Assembly (NCBI GenBank): GCA_947454465.1
Contig: CANGJP010000002.1
Span: 1-64,000 of the forward strand
Source: Pseudomonadota bacterium
GTDB taxonomy: Bacteria > Pseudomonadota > Gammaproteobacteria > Steroidobacterales > Steroidobacteraceae
Length of the DNA: 64,000 bases
Direction of reading: 5' to 3'
The notes beneath the pieces were generated by a model that was not told the DNA's origin, searched no databases, and was given only the letters and a program-made list of their open reading frames with translations. Shown piece after piece: positions 36,806 through 47,155 of the stretch (the first letter of the stretch is position 1; every line of letters begins with the position of its first letter). A program made the position numbers and the translations under genes.

Positions 36806-37672
36806 TCAACCTCTCAAGCCACGCCACTCAATGACTGTCTTGATCAGCAGAGTAATGATAGCCAATACCATCAATAGCGAAGCAACGGCAAATGCACCCA
36901 CATAGTTATATTCGTTATACAAAATTTCAATATGCAGTGGCATAGTATTAGTAAGCCCACGTATATGACCTGACACGACCGATACAGCACCGAATTCGCC
37001 CATCGCACGTGCATTAGTCAGAATCATGCCATAGATAAGACCCCAGCGAATCTTCGGTAGTGTAACGCGAATAAATGTCATTAACCCACCCGCACCCATG
37101 GTAATGGCAGCTTCTTCCTCGTCATTGCCTAACTGCTGCATCAGCGGAATCAGTTCACGTGCCACATAAGGAAACGTTACAAACATCGTGGCCAGCAACA
37201 TACCCGGTAACGCGAAAATGACACTGATGTCATGCGCTTGTAACCATAGCCCAAACCAGCCTTGCGAACCAAACAATAGGATATAAATCAGGCCTGAAAT
37301 CACTGGCGATACTGCAATCGGTAAATCAATGGCCGTAATTAAAATGCTTTTGCCGCGAAACTCGAACTTAGCTATCGCCCAAGCGGCGGCTATACCAAAC
37401 AGCGTATTTAAAGGGACTACGATCAAAGCAATTGTCAGCGTCAAACGGATGGCAGCAAAGGTATCTTCATCCACAAAGCTTTTTAGATAAATTGACGCTC
37501 CTTTAGCAAAAGCTGACGTCAATACGATCATCAAGGGAGAAATCAGCAGCGCGGCGAGAAACATTACCGAAAGGCTGATGAATACCCAACGAATGAGCTT
37601 ATCTGCCCATGAATTACCTCCTGGGCGCGAGGCCAGTTCGCTAAGTAACTGCTGAGAAGGACCACCAGACAT
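36806..37672 (-). CDS. cysW: Sulfate/thiosulfate ABC transporter permease CysW
   Basis: The product is about 288 residues from the ATG at 37672, which overlaps the cysT stop (TAATG). Six transmembrane segments are seen. The ABC permease EAA-type loop and the family ending GMILTNARAMGEFGAVSVVSGHIRG are clear, matching CysW (key residues ARAMGEFGAVSVVSG). It forms the channel with CysT in the inner membrane. It is followed immediately by the kinase gene. Confidence 0.93.
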   Translation of the reverse strand: MSGGPSQQLLSELASRPGGNSWADKLIRWVFISLSVMFLAALLISPLMIVLTSAFAKGASIYLKSFVDEDTFAAIRLTLTIALIVVPLNTLFGIAAAWAIAKFEFRGKSILITAIDLPIAVSPVISGLIYILLFGSQGWFGLWLQAHDISVIFALPGMLLATMFVTFPYVARELIPLMQQLGNDEEEAAITMGAGGLMTFIRVTLPKIRWGLIYGMILTNARAMGEFGAVSVVSGHIRGLTNTMPLHIEILYNEYNYVGAFAVASLLMVLAIITLLIKTVIEWRGLRG

Positions 37673-38511
37673 TAGCGTTTTCCTACAAACAAGCGGCGTC
37701 GACCCCAAGCCTGCAACAGATTAATGGACAATAACATCACAAATGACATACCCAGCATGATGCAACCCAGTGCCGCGGCACCCACATAGTCGTATTGCTC
37801 GAGCTTAATGACAATCAGCAGGGGCGTAATTTCAGTTTTCATTGGTAAGTTACCAGCGATAAATATCACGGAACCATACTCACCAATACCGCGGGCAAAG
37901 GCCATGGTAAATCCGGTCAGTAACGCAGGAAGCACGGTAGGAAAAATAATACGCCAAAATACTGTGAAACGATTGGCACCTAGGGTTTCTGCGGCATCTT
38001 CCAAATCGCGCTGAACTTCCGCCAATGCAGGCTGAACGGAACGAACTACAAAGGGCATACCGATTAGAGTCAAGGCAATAGTAATACCCAACCACGTATA
38101 CACCACTTGAATCCCCATACGTGCTAACTGCTGTCCAAGCCAGCCGTCTTGAGCGAACACGGCCGTAAGGGCAATACCTGATACAGCAGTTGGCAAGGCA
38201 AAGGGCATATCGATCAATGCATCAAGCACCTTTCGACCAGGAAAGTCATACCTGACTAGCGACCAAGCAATCAAAAAACCAAACACCACATTGATCAATG
38301 CTGCCAGTAACGACGTGCCGAAAGTTAGCTTGTAGGAGGCGATGACTCTTGGATCAAGTAACACGGCTATAAATTGAGAAAAGCTCAAGCTGGATGCTTT
38401 AAGTACCATTGCTGCCAATGGAATCAATACGATAGCACTGAGAAAAAAAGTCGTATAACCGACCGTTAATCCAAAGCCAGGTAGCACGGTATGTTGTCGT
38501 GACTCTGCCAT
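37672..38511 (-). CDS. cysT: Sulfate/thiosulfate ABC transporter permease CysT (CysU)
   Basis: The product is about 279 residues from the ATG at 38511, 2 bp after the sbp stop. It has six transmembrane segments. PFALPTAVSGIALTAVFA and TGFTMAFARGIGEYGSVIFIAGNLP are CysT hallmarks. It pairs with CysW. The order sbp-cysT-cysW with the ATPase gene first is conserved in many proteobacteria apart from the position of cysA. Confidence 0.93.
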   Translation of the reverse strand: MAESRQHTVLPGFGLTVGYTTFFLSAIVLIPLAAMVLKASSLSFSQFIAVLLDPRVIASYKLTFGTSLLAALINVVFGFLIAWSLVRYDFPGRKVLDALIDMPFALPTAVSGIALTAVFAQDGWLGQQLARMGIQVVYTWLGITIALTLIGMPFVVRSVQPALAEVQRDLEDAAETLGANRFTVFWRIIFPTVLPALLTGFTMAFARGIGEYGSVIFIAGNLPMKTEITPLLIVIKLEQYDYVGAAALGCIMLGMSFVMLLSINLLQAWGRRRLFVGKR

Positions 38512-38513
38512 GT

Positions 38514-39587
38514 TCAACCCTTAGCTACCGTGTAGATACGATCAAAGCGTCCACCGTCAGCGAAATGTTCTGCTTGTGCTTTTTGCCAACCTCCAAACAC
38601 CTCATTGATTGTAAATAAGCGCAGTACTGGAAAGGTATTTGGGTATCGATTCATCACGGCCTGATTACGAGGTCGGAAGTAATGATTGGCAACCAACTCT
38701 TGTCCTTCATCACTGTATAAGTATTGTAAATAGGCTTCAGCAACCTGGCGCGTGCCTTTACGATCTACCACCGTATCGACAATGGCCACAGGAGGCTCAG
38801 CCAAAATACTGCTCGAAGGAGCGACCAATTCTAGATGCTGGTCTCCAAGTTCTTTAATCGCAAGCAGCGCCTCATTTTCCCACGCAATCAGCACATCACC
38901 AATCCCTCGTTGCGCAAAGGTATTAGTGGCAGCACGTGCCGCACGATCAAGAACCGGCGTATTGCGATACAAAGCAGCTACAAATTGTTCTGCTTTGGCT
39001 TGTGCTTCTGCAACTTGTTCGATTGCTGATGGATCATTCAATTTATTCCAATTGCCCTGTAATTCACGATCCATCACATAACCCCATGCAGCCAAATAGT
39101 TCCAGCGAGCACCTCCGGATGTTTTGGGATTAGGCGTAACCACTTGAACATCGCTGCGAATTAAATCATTCCAATCATGAATATTTTTTGGATTGCCTTT
39201 ACGAACCAAAAAAACAATCGTAGACGTGTACGGTGAACTATTGTCTGGTAAGCGAGTTTGCCAGTCCGACCCAAGTTTTTTACCACGCTTGTGAATAGCA
39301 TCAATGTCATAACCTAACGCCAAAGTCACCACGTCGGCACGCAACCCTTCAATGACGGCACGTGCTTGACTACCTGAACCGCCATGTGATTGTTTGATAC
39401 TGATGTGCTGTCCGGTCTTTGCCAACCATTGCCGACTGAAGCGTTCATTAACATCCCGATATAACTCACGAGTGGGATCGTAACTGACGTTCAACAATTG
39501 AATTTGATTCGTATCGTTGGCTGTACCGGCACTACACGCAGTCAATACAATTAGCAATACCACACTTAAAAAGTAGATCCCTCGCAT
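38514..39587 (-). CDS. sbp: Sulfate-binding lipoprotein Sbp
   Basis: The 357-residue product has an N-terminal signal with lipobox VLTACSAG, so it is probably membrane-anchored. The mature part matches Sbp/Cys[65 protein letters not shown] and [13 protein letters not shown]. It captures sulfate or thiosulfate for CysTWA. Its ATG overlaps the cysA stop (TGATG). Confidence 0.93.
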   Translation of the reverse strand: MRGIYFLSVVLLIVLTACSAGTANDTNQIQLLNVSYDPTRELYRDVNERFSRQWLAKTGQHISIKQSHGGSGSQARAVIEGLRADVVTLALGYDIDAIHKRGKKLGSDWQTRLPDNSSPYTSTIVFLVRKGNPKNIHDWNDLIRSDVQVVTPNPKTSGGARWNYLAAWGYVMDRELQGNWNKLNDPSAIEQVAEAQAKAEQFVAALYRNTPVLDRAARAATNTFAQRGIGDVLIAWENEALLAIKELGDQHLELVAPSSSILAEPPVAIVDTVVDRKGTRQVAEAYLQYLYSDEGQELVANHYFRPRNQAVMNRYPNTFPVLRLFTINEVFGGWQKAQAEHFADGGRFDRIYTVAKG

Positions 39588-41380
39588 CAGACTCGCTTCC
39601 CAACTGAACTTGAATCATCGGCTCGGAATACCAGCAATACTGGGCAATTGGCCGACTGTTGTAGCAAAGCATCAAACCGTTGCTTCACATCCGCATGATC
39701 AATCACACCCAGAATCAACATATGACTATTTTGCTGCGATAGCTCACGTTGCAACAACGGTACCGTATCTCCGTAGTGTAACTCTGTACGCATTTCTAGC
39801 CCATGCACTGCCTGTGCCTCTGATCGCGCGTCCAGCAGTTCCCGCATACCTGCCGGCTTACTTGCTTCACTTTCAGTCTCAGGAAGAATATTAAGATACG
39901 TTGCCTCCGCAGGAACATGACGTAGCACACTGGCCGCCACAGACAAGGTTGCTCTTCGTACCTCTTCTCCTGTCCAATGTATTAATACACGTGTTATCGG
40001 CACATACTGTTCAGGCAAAATCAATACTTCACATGTTCCACGCTGTAATAACCACTCTAGTTGCGTGACTGCATTCGAACCGGCTGCAATCACCGCCACA
40101 CCTGCTAACGGTGCCTGTGATTTAGTAGGCACGACTTGACCTAAGTGAGGCTCCACATGCGTGATGATGCGAGTTTTCATTCGTGTAGCCAAATCCACTA
40201 GCAATGGATGCTGCTTGAGCGTCTCGACAGCGACTGCTGTGGTTGCATAAACACTGTAACTGGATAGTGGGGTTGGTAGCACATGAATACGCCGAACCCC
40301 TACAGCGACGCTTTGCCCAACTGTCAGCGGTAACAGACGTTGCTCATGCTGGGTACGCGTTACATCTAAAATCGCTAAATTATCTTCATCGGCATCAGCA
40401 GATAAAGTTGCTTTATCTGCTTCCAGCATACGAACACGCAAGCGTTCAAAAGCGCCAGTAAAACCTATGGTTTCAACTTTACCGGCACCCAGATAAATAC
40501 TATTAAGTGAATCGCGGTGTTCAGCTAACGCAATCTCTTCAGGACGCAACATCGCCACGACTTCATGTTCACGGCGTAGCTCGGCCCGTTGATCAAGTTT
40601 ATCTAACGATGTAGTAACCGGCGTAGCACCCACCCGTATTCCTTGTGCAGTTTGACGCGCTAGCAGCAGATTTGCCGCACCAAGAAACGTGGCCACAAAA
40701 CGTGTAGCCGGGCGAGCATACAATTCTTCAGGACGACCCACTTCCAGTAATCGCCCTAGATTCATCACTCCGATTCGGTCAGCTAACGCGAATGCCTCTT
40801 CCTGATCATGTGTAACCAGAATGGTCGAAATTTTCAACTCACGCTGCACTTCGCGAATCGTACGCCTCAATTCTTCGCGAATTTTGGCATCCAGTGCCCC
40901 AAAGGGTTCGTCCATAAGCAACACTTGTGGCTTGTGCGCTAATGCCCGTGCCACAGCCACGCGCTGCTGTTGACCTCCAGACAATTGCGTAGGTAAGCGA
41001 TCATCCATACCCTCTAGGGCAACCAGTTTGAGTAATTCCTGGCGACGGGCTCGCCGCTCAGCTGATTTAACGCCGCGAACGCGTAAAGCAAATTCAATGT
41101 TGTCAGCCACGCTCATGTGCTTAAACAACGCATAATTTTGAAACACGAAACCGACTTCGCGCTTACGTGGCGATACCTGGGTCACATCCCGACCATGCAG
41201 CGAGATACGGCCATGGTCGACACCCGTCAATCCAGCGATGGCACGCAACAGCGTGCTCTTACCGCTACCGCTGGCACCGAGCAGCACAAAAAACTCGCCA
41301 TCACCGACCTCCAGCGACACATCGTTGACTACCGGTGTGTTCTGGTAGCGCTTGGTAATCTGATCAAGGGTAATAGACAT
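39587..41380 (-). CDS. cysA: Sulfate ABC transporter ATPase CysA fused to a C-terminal UspA-like domain
   Basis: The product is about 597 residues; ATG 41380 is preferred on family alignment and ATG 41410 is an alternative. The ABC domain (about 1-240) has [35 protein letters not shown] and [13 protein letters not shown], followed by a TOBE-like part to about 365. Normal CysA ends there. Here about 200 more residues follow, with a universal-stress-protein pattern: [22 protein letters not shown], an ATYLNILPE strand and a terminal NCPVLLVF strand. A fully conserved ATP loop is not obvious. It is the first gene of the sulfate operon. The extra domain may regulate the ATPase. Confidence 0.88.
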   Translation of the reverse strand: MSITLDQITKRYQNTPVVNDVSLEVGDGEFFVLLGASGSGKSTLLRAIAGLTGVDHGRISLHGRDVTQVSPRKREVGFVFQNYALFKHMSVADNIEFALRVRGVKSAERRARRQELLKLVALEGMDDRLPTQLSGGQQQRVAVARALAHKPQVLLMDEPFGALDAKIREELRRTIREVQRELKISTILVTHDQEEAFALADRIGVMNLGRLLEVGRPEELYARPATRFVATFLGAANLLLARQTAQGIRVGATPVTTSLDKLDQRAELRREHEVVAMLRPEEIALAEHRDSLNSIYLGAGKVETIGFTGAFERLRVRMLEADKATLSADADEDNLAILDVTRTQHEQRLLPLTVGQSVAVGVRRIHVLPTPLSSYSVYATTAVAVETLKQHPLLVDLATRMKTRIITHVEPHLGQVVPTKSQAPLAGVAVIAAGSNAVTQLEWLLQRGTCEVLILPEQYVPITRVLIHWTGEEVRRATLSVAASVLRHVPAEATYLNILPETESEASKPAGMRELLDARSEAQAVHGLEMRTELHYGDTVPLLQRELSQQNSHMLILGVIDHADVKQRFDALLQQSANCPVLLVFRADDSSSVGKRV

Positions 41381-41435
41381 AGACGTAAGTACCGACAAGG
41401 GGTCAGGCATCCTACCCCGGGAGTGGTATCAGGGT

Positions 41436-41464
41436 CAGTTACAGACTGGTTATAAACTGGTTAC
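41436..41464. promoter_or_regulatory. Three 7-bp direct repeats with 11-bp period (OmpR/PhoB-type box) upstream of cysA
   Basis: Heptamers CAGTTAC (41436-41442), TGGTTAT (41447-41453) and TGGTTAC (41458-41464) are each separated by 4 bp. On the minus strand the unit reads GTAACCA. This 7+4 layout is the one used by PhoB/OmpR-family regulators. It lies 56-84 bp before the preferred cysA start, and the operon encodes an OmpR-family regulator, its likely binder. The spacing is seen directly; the binding is inferred. Confidence 0.55.
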
Positions 41465-41589
41465 AAATGGCTGGGTTGACCGCCATATCGGAACTCTGCC
41501 GAGGTCGGTTCATGAAAGGTGGTTAAGAATTCACCCATCCCAGCCACACTGCGGCAAAATAACCCAGGGCCTATCGTCATTTATTCCAT

Positions 41590-42351
41590 ATGAGCAAATT
41601 TAGACATTTCCTTACCCTATTCATACTGATCTTGGTGGGGTGCACCAAACTGAGTATGCCCGTTGCCGGACAGTATCGTGCCACGATTGAAACACCCAGC
41701 GGCTTTATCCCTGTTGAATTGCGAATCACCAATGAGGGGGGCACCACACAACTCTGGCTGGTGCAAAATGGCGAGTCCACACCAGCCTCGGAGCTGCAAC
41801 TGAAAGATCATGGCCTGCAGGCCACCCTACCTAGGGGAGGCGGTCAACTAAAGGTCACGATTGCCCGAAATACACTTGAAGGTCAAATTGATATCACGGA
41901 CCCAGAAGGTCAGCAACACCATCTACCCATTAAGGCTCGACTGAATCAACCGTATCGATTTATCGAGCAGTCATTGAGTGATAATGCAGACGTCTCCGGT
42001 CACTGGCAATTTTCTCCAACCGGCGCTGATCCTTTCAACTCGAAGATTACCCTGCAACTAACTCAGTCATTTGACTCGATTGATGGCACACTGATCATTG
42101 ATGGTACTTCTAAGTCACTCTATCTATATGGCCAAGCTCATGGCGATGACGTGTACCTTAGCAGCCTCAGTGAAGGTAGAGCACTCTTATTCAAAGGCCA
42201 TGTCAACTCACAGGGTAACCTAGAGGGGCAGCTTTGGATCAACTCAAGCAGCGGCATTGCAGTACTGGGCACCCGCATCAATGATGCAGAACCTGAAAAC
42301 CAAGAGACCCTTCGTAGAGTAGCGCTTCCCTGGGCGGTACCAACGCGGTAG
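41590..42351 (+). CDS. Predicted lipoprotein of unknown function
   Basis: The 253-residue product has a signal peptide with lipobox LILVGC (Cys about 18). The mature part is beta-rich and seems to hold two similar halves. Each starts with a G-x-[YW] strand (AGQYRATIE, SGHWQFSP) and ends in LEGQ[IL] (NTLEGQIDITD, GNLEGQLWINS). I do not recognise the family. It is divergent from cysA with 209 bp between the starts, and precedes yajQ by 123 bp on the same strand. Confidence 0.7.
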   Translation: MSKFRHFLTLFILILVGCTKLSMPVAGQYRATIETPSGFIPVELRITNEGGTTQLWLVQNGESTPASELQLKDHGLQATLPRGGGQLKVTIARNTLEGQIDITDPEGQQHHLPIKARLNQPYRFIEQSLSDNADVSGHWQFSPTGADPFNSKITLQLTQSFDSIDGTLIIDGTSKSLYLYGQAHGDDVYLSSLSEGRALLFKGHVNSQGNLEGQLWINSSSGIAVLGTRINDAEPENQETLRRVALPWAVPTR

Positions 42352-42474
42352 CTCACACACTCAAATCCATCAAGCAAATCATTGATCGCCGTATCGTTAG
42401 AAAATACCTAGCAAACACGCCAACAAACTAACAACACAAGTACACTTGTCACCTTTCTTTTTGGACATCACATC

Positions 42475-42957
42475 ATGCCCTCATTCGATATTGTTTCTGA
42501 ACTACAGCAGAATGAAGTCGTTAATGCCGTGGATCAGGCAACGCGCGAAGTCGCCACTCGCTTTGACTTCAAAGGTTCCAACGCAAAATTTGAACTAACT
42601 GACAAAATCATTACCCTCAACGCACCATCTGAATTTCAATTGCAACAGATGCTAGATATCCTCAAGCTACGCCTCTCCAAGCGTGGAATTGATATTCAAT
42701 GCATGAAAGCCGATGAACCTATCATCAATCTAGCGAACGCTAGACAAGTAATCACATTGCGTGAAGGAATTGACAGTGAGTTAGGCAAGAAAGTACAGCG
42801 CATCATCAAAGATTCTAAAATTAAAGTGCAAGCCGCTCTGCAAGACAAGCAAGTTCGAGTAACAGGCAAAAGCCGCGATGACTTGCAAAACGTCATCGCT
42901 TTAATCCGTAAGGCAAATCTCGATATGCCTTTACAATTCACTAACTTTCGCGACTGA
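42475..42957 (+). CDS. yajQ: YajQ family nucleotide-binding protein
   Basis: The 160-residue product matches YajQ end to end: MPSFDIVSELQQNEVVNAVDQA, DFKGSNAKFEL, GIDIQCMKADEP, KVQAALQDKQVRVTGKSRDDLQ and MPLQFTNFRD. YajQ family proteins bind nucleotides, and a Xanthomonas member is a cyclic-di-GMP receptor that works with a LysR regulator. Here oxyR, a LysR-type gene, follows after 26 bp on the same strand. Confidence 0.97.
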   Translation: MPSFDIVSELQQNEVVNAVDQATREVATRFDFKGSNAKFELTDKIITLNAPSEFQLQQMLDILKLRLSKRGIDIQCMKADEPIINLANARQVITLREGIDSELGKKVQRIIKDSKIKVQAALQDKQVRVTGKSRDDLQNVIALIRKANLDMPLQFTNFRD

Positions 42958-42983
42958 TCAATTATTGTAAACAGGATCCCACA

Positions 42984-43880
42984 ATGAACCTACGAGACCT
43001 GCGTTACTTGGTGGCTTTAGCTGATACTCGTCATTTTGGTAAAGCAGCCGCACGTTGCCATGTCAGTCAACCCACACTATCAGCACAACTCAAAAAGCTC
43101 GAAGAATATCTTGGAGTGGAATTAATTGAACGTCAGCCACGCCGCGTTGCTCTCACCGAAATTGGCGAACAAGTGGTTGCACGGGCACGTCGTGTTGTTA
43201 ATGACAGTGACGAATTACTGACCCTAGCACGAGGACAGCACGATCCTTTAAGTGGCAGCCTCAAACTGGCATTAATTCCGACCATCGGCCCTTACTTATT
43301 ACCGCAGATCGCCAAACAGTTACGCAAACATCTACCCAAACTCAAACTGATGCTCTACGAATACCAAACAGAGCCACTATTGAGGTCTTTACGTGCCGGC
43401 GAAATCGATATGGGCATCCTCGCTTTGCCAGTACATGCTGATGGCGTCGAGACCTCTACGCTCTATGATGAAGACTTTATGATCGCACTGCCTAAAGGTC
43501 ACCGGCTAACTGAAAAAAGCAACGTTAAATTGAGCGATCTAGCGGGTGATACTTTGCTGTTACTAGAGGATGGTCACTGCATGCGTGATCAAGCGCTGGA
43601 TATCTGTGGTCATGCTGCTCTGGATGAAGACCAAGATTACCGTGCCACCAGTCTCGAAACTCTAAGACAAATGGTGGCTGCCGGTATGGGGGTGACGTTA
43701 CTACCTAAACTTTCAACTAACGGTCCTTTTGGCACTGAGAAAAGTGTCCTTATCAAGCCGTTTCCAAAACCCGCCCCCACCCGCTGCGTCGGCGCGGTAT
43801 GGCGTAAAAGCAGCACACGCAGCACCGCCATCAAGGCCGTGTGTGAGGTCATCACGCATTGCAAACTCTCTGCTTCTTGA
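42984..43880 (+). CDS. oxyR: Hydrogen peroxide-responsive LysR regulator OxyR
   Basis: The 298-residue product has an N-terminal helix-turn-helix (RHFGKAAARCHVSQPTLSAQ, about 17-36). The substrate domain contains LLLLEDGHCMRDQALDICGH, which holds the two redox cysteines (about 200 and 209) that form the sensing disulfide in E. coli OxyR. The ATSLETLRQMVAAGMGVTLLP block also matches OxyR. It activates peroxide defence genes; none is adjacent, so its regulon is elsewhere. Confidence 0.94.
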   Translation: MNLRDLRYLVALADTRHFGKAAARCHVSQPTLSAQLKKLEEYLGVELIERQPRRVALTEIGEQVVARARRVVNDSDELLTLARGQHDPLSGSLKLALIPTIGPYLLPQIAKQLRKHLPKLKLMLYEYQTEPLLRSLRAGEIDMGILALPVHADGVETSTLYDEDFMIALPKGHRLTEKSNVKLSDLAGDTLLLLEDGHCMRDQALDICGHAALDEDQDYRATSLETLRQMVAAGMGVTLLPKLSTNGPFGTEKSVLIKPFPKPAPTRCVGAVWRKSSTRSTAIKAVCEVITHCKLSAS

Positions 43881-43933
43881 TAACACTGGCGAGGCGCTTG
43901 CTTTCGCCTAGTGAGGACTGATAGATTCTGCCC

Positions 43934-44017
43934 ATGCGCAACTCACAGCAACTCACGTCTTTACTGCCCCGTCGCGGCAGTTCGTTGCTGGGTGCGCGCC
44001 TGCACCTGCGTCGCTAG
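43934..44017 (+). CDS. Possible leucine-rich leader peptide upstream of leuA
   Basis: A 27-codon open frame upstream of leuA encodes 7 leucines and 6 arginines, with two LL pairs (TSLLP, SSLLG). A 6-bp hairpin (44007-44022) overlaps its stop. Leucine-rich leaders control leuA by attenuation in several bacteria. Against this, no Shine-Dalgarno lies at normal spacing, no T-run terminator follows, and a TATACT -10-like box lies downstream of it (44066-44071). Confidence 0.2.
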   Translation: MRNSQQLTSLLPRRGSSLLGARLHLRR

Positions 44018-44074
44018 ACGCAAATAAACCCCCAGCGCCCAACGGCGCCCTAGACAAAACCCTTCTATACTTAG

Positions 44075-45801
<1,727 letters not shown>

Positions 45802-45826
45802 CCTTTCTAGACGCTTTAGGCAGTGA

Positions 45827-46120
45827 TTAACCCGTATGCATTCCCATAATGAACTGCTCGGCTGCCAACCAATCCTGTAATTCATAACCCGGGGTAAAAT
45901 TACGCTGCTCCGCCAAATAGTACGCTGCTGTGGCGATCATGGCCTGCAGTGGACCTTCTTGAACAAGAACAGAATGCCGAGTTGTTTTGCGTCGGCCAGT
46001 GCCCGATGCTGTCTTTGCAGGCAACTGCTTCGCTTCAGTTGCGCTCGCTTTGGGTTCAGCTTTTTTAGTAACACGCACTTTACGAGTGCGTGTTGATAAG
46101 GATTCAGTACCGTTCTCCAT
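45827..46120 (-). CDS. DUF2934 domain protein
   Basis: The 97-residue product has a basic, lysine/alanine/threonine-rich N-terminal half (about 1-50). A C-terminal DUF2934 segment follows: MIATAAYYLAEQRNFTPGYE then LQDWLAAEQFI. An AGAGG ribosome binding site precedes the ATG at 46120. DUF2934 proteins are small with no established function. The basic tail could bind nucleic acid, but this is a guess. Confidence 0.78.
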   Translation of the reverse strand: MENGTESLSTRTRKVRVTKKAEPKASATEAKQLPAKTASGTGRRKTTRHSVLVQEGPLQAMIATAAYYLAEQRNFTPGYELQDWLAAEQFIMGMHTG

Positions 46121-46203
46121 GATTTAACCTCTGCAAGGATACGTGCCTGAAATTCAAGCACGTACCATGCCAGGTTTGGCCGGTATGACCTACAAGCACT
46201 GCC

Positions 46204-46686
46204 TTAGTGATGGTGACCACCTGGACCATGAACATGTCCATGGCTCAGCTCTTCCTTACTGGCCGCACGTACATCTATGATTTTCACATCAAAATGCAAG
46301 GTCTGATCTGCTAAAGGATGATTGCCATCTACAGTAATAATATCGGCTGTCACTTTTGTAACGGTCACGGAACGTGGGCCGTGATTTGATTCCGCCTGAA
46401 ACTGCATACCCGTTTCGATGGATGGAACACCTTGAAACGCACTACGAGGTACGTCCTGAATTAATGATTCATCCCTCACACCATAGCCATCTTCAGGTGA
46501 AATACTGACATTCAATATGTCACCTGCGCGCTTACCCTCTAACGCCTTTTCCAAACCTGGAATAAGATTGCCATGCCCTTGAAGATAGGCCAAGGGCTCT
46601 GCTCCTTCAGATGAATCCAGTACTTCACCGGCATCATTTTTTAAAGTGTAATGAATCTGAACGGCGACATTTTTAGCAATTTGCAT
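46204..46686 (-). CDS. slyD: FKBP-type peptidyl-prolyl isomerase SlyD
   Basis: The product is about 160 residues from ATG 46686 with a GGAG ribosome binding site. The FKBP fold start is VQIHYTLKNDAGEVLDSS, followed by GHGNLIPGLEKALEGKRAGD and PEDGYGVRDE. The chaperone flap (IF domain) lies in the middle, and NHPLADQTLHFDVKI closes the fold. The C-terminus is histidine-rich (HGHVHGPGGHHH), a short nickel-binding tail as in SlyD. It acts in protein folding and nickel delivery. Confidence 0.93.
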   Translation of the reverse strand: MQIAKNVAVQIHYTLKNDAGEVLDSSEGAEPLAYLQGHGNLIPGLEKALEGKRAGDILNVSISPEDGYGVRDESLIQDVPRSAFQGVPSIETGMQFQAESNHGPRSVTVTKVTADIITVDGNHPLADQTLHFDVKIIDVRAASKEELSHGHVHGPGGHHH

Positions 46687-46956
46687 GGGCGGCTCCAAGG
46701 CGCTGTGAAGGCGATAAACTAATAAGGGCGCACTTAACCATGTGCATCACCGGACGTCAATGTATTCGCATTATCCGTAGCAGCTTTGATCACCTCACCT
46801 AATGCATTACTGCACCGTAACGGAGTGGGTTAGCTAGGGAATAATTTTGCCAATAAAGACAGGAATGTGGCTTGGAGTAGATATACGGTAAAAATCCGCC
46901 ATAGCAGACTCCAGTTTTGAGCTTATTGTCGGTACCAAACTGAGCCATCAGATCTA
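46687..46956. other. Intergenic stretch with no recognisable gene
   Basis: About 270 bp between slyD and the recombinase-like remnant. Short open frames occur but none has a ribosome binding site, family pattern or convincing length. Stops interrupt the remnant frame at 46918, so decayed sequence of the same element may extend into this stretch. Confidence 0.4.
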
Positions 46957-47130
46957 GTGATTAAGCTAAGAGACAAAGACAATCACGAGTACAAATCCAT
47001 AGCCGACATACTGACTGGTCGTGGCTATAAGTCACCAAGAGGAACACCGCTAAATGCTCAAAAAGTATTTTCAATCTTTAGGAAGAGGAAGATTCGAGAC
47101 AAAAGACTAAATCACGCAATGGACTTATAA
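46921..47130 (+). pseudogene. Remnant of a site-specific (serine) recombinase domain
   Basis: The frame is open from just after a stop at 46918 to TAA at 47130; the first possible start is GTG 46957. The translation contains KSIADILTGRGYKSPRGTPL followed by NAQKVFSIFRKRKIRDKRL. This fits the 'recombinase' domain of large serine recombinases (iA..L...G..tprG...) but without any catalytic resolvase domain. It is adenine-rich compared with neighbouring genes. It is best read as the broken end of a mobile element gene; a very small intact DNA-binding protein is the alternative. Confidence 0.45.
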
Positions 47131-47155
47131 ATCATTAATTTGATATGTGAGCCGA

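Noticed and set aside
46864..46956. Short plus-strand frames resembling a transposase-like start
   Set aside because: Interrupted by stops and too short; no inverted repeats or target duplications were seen around them, so no insertion sequence is called.
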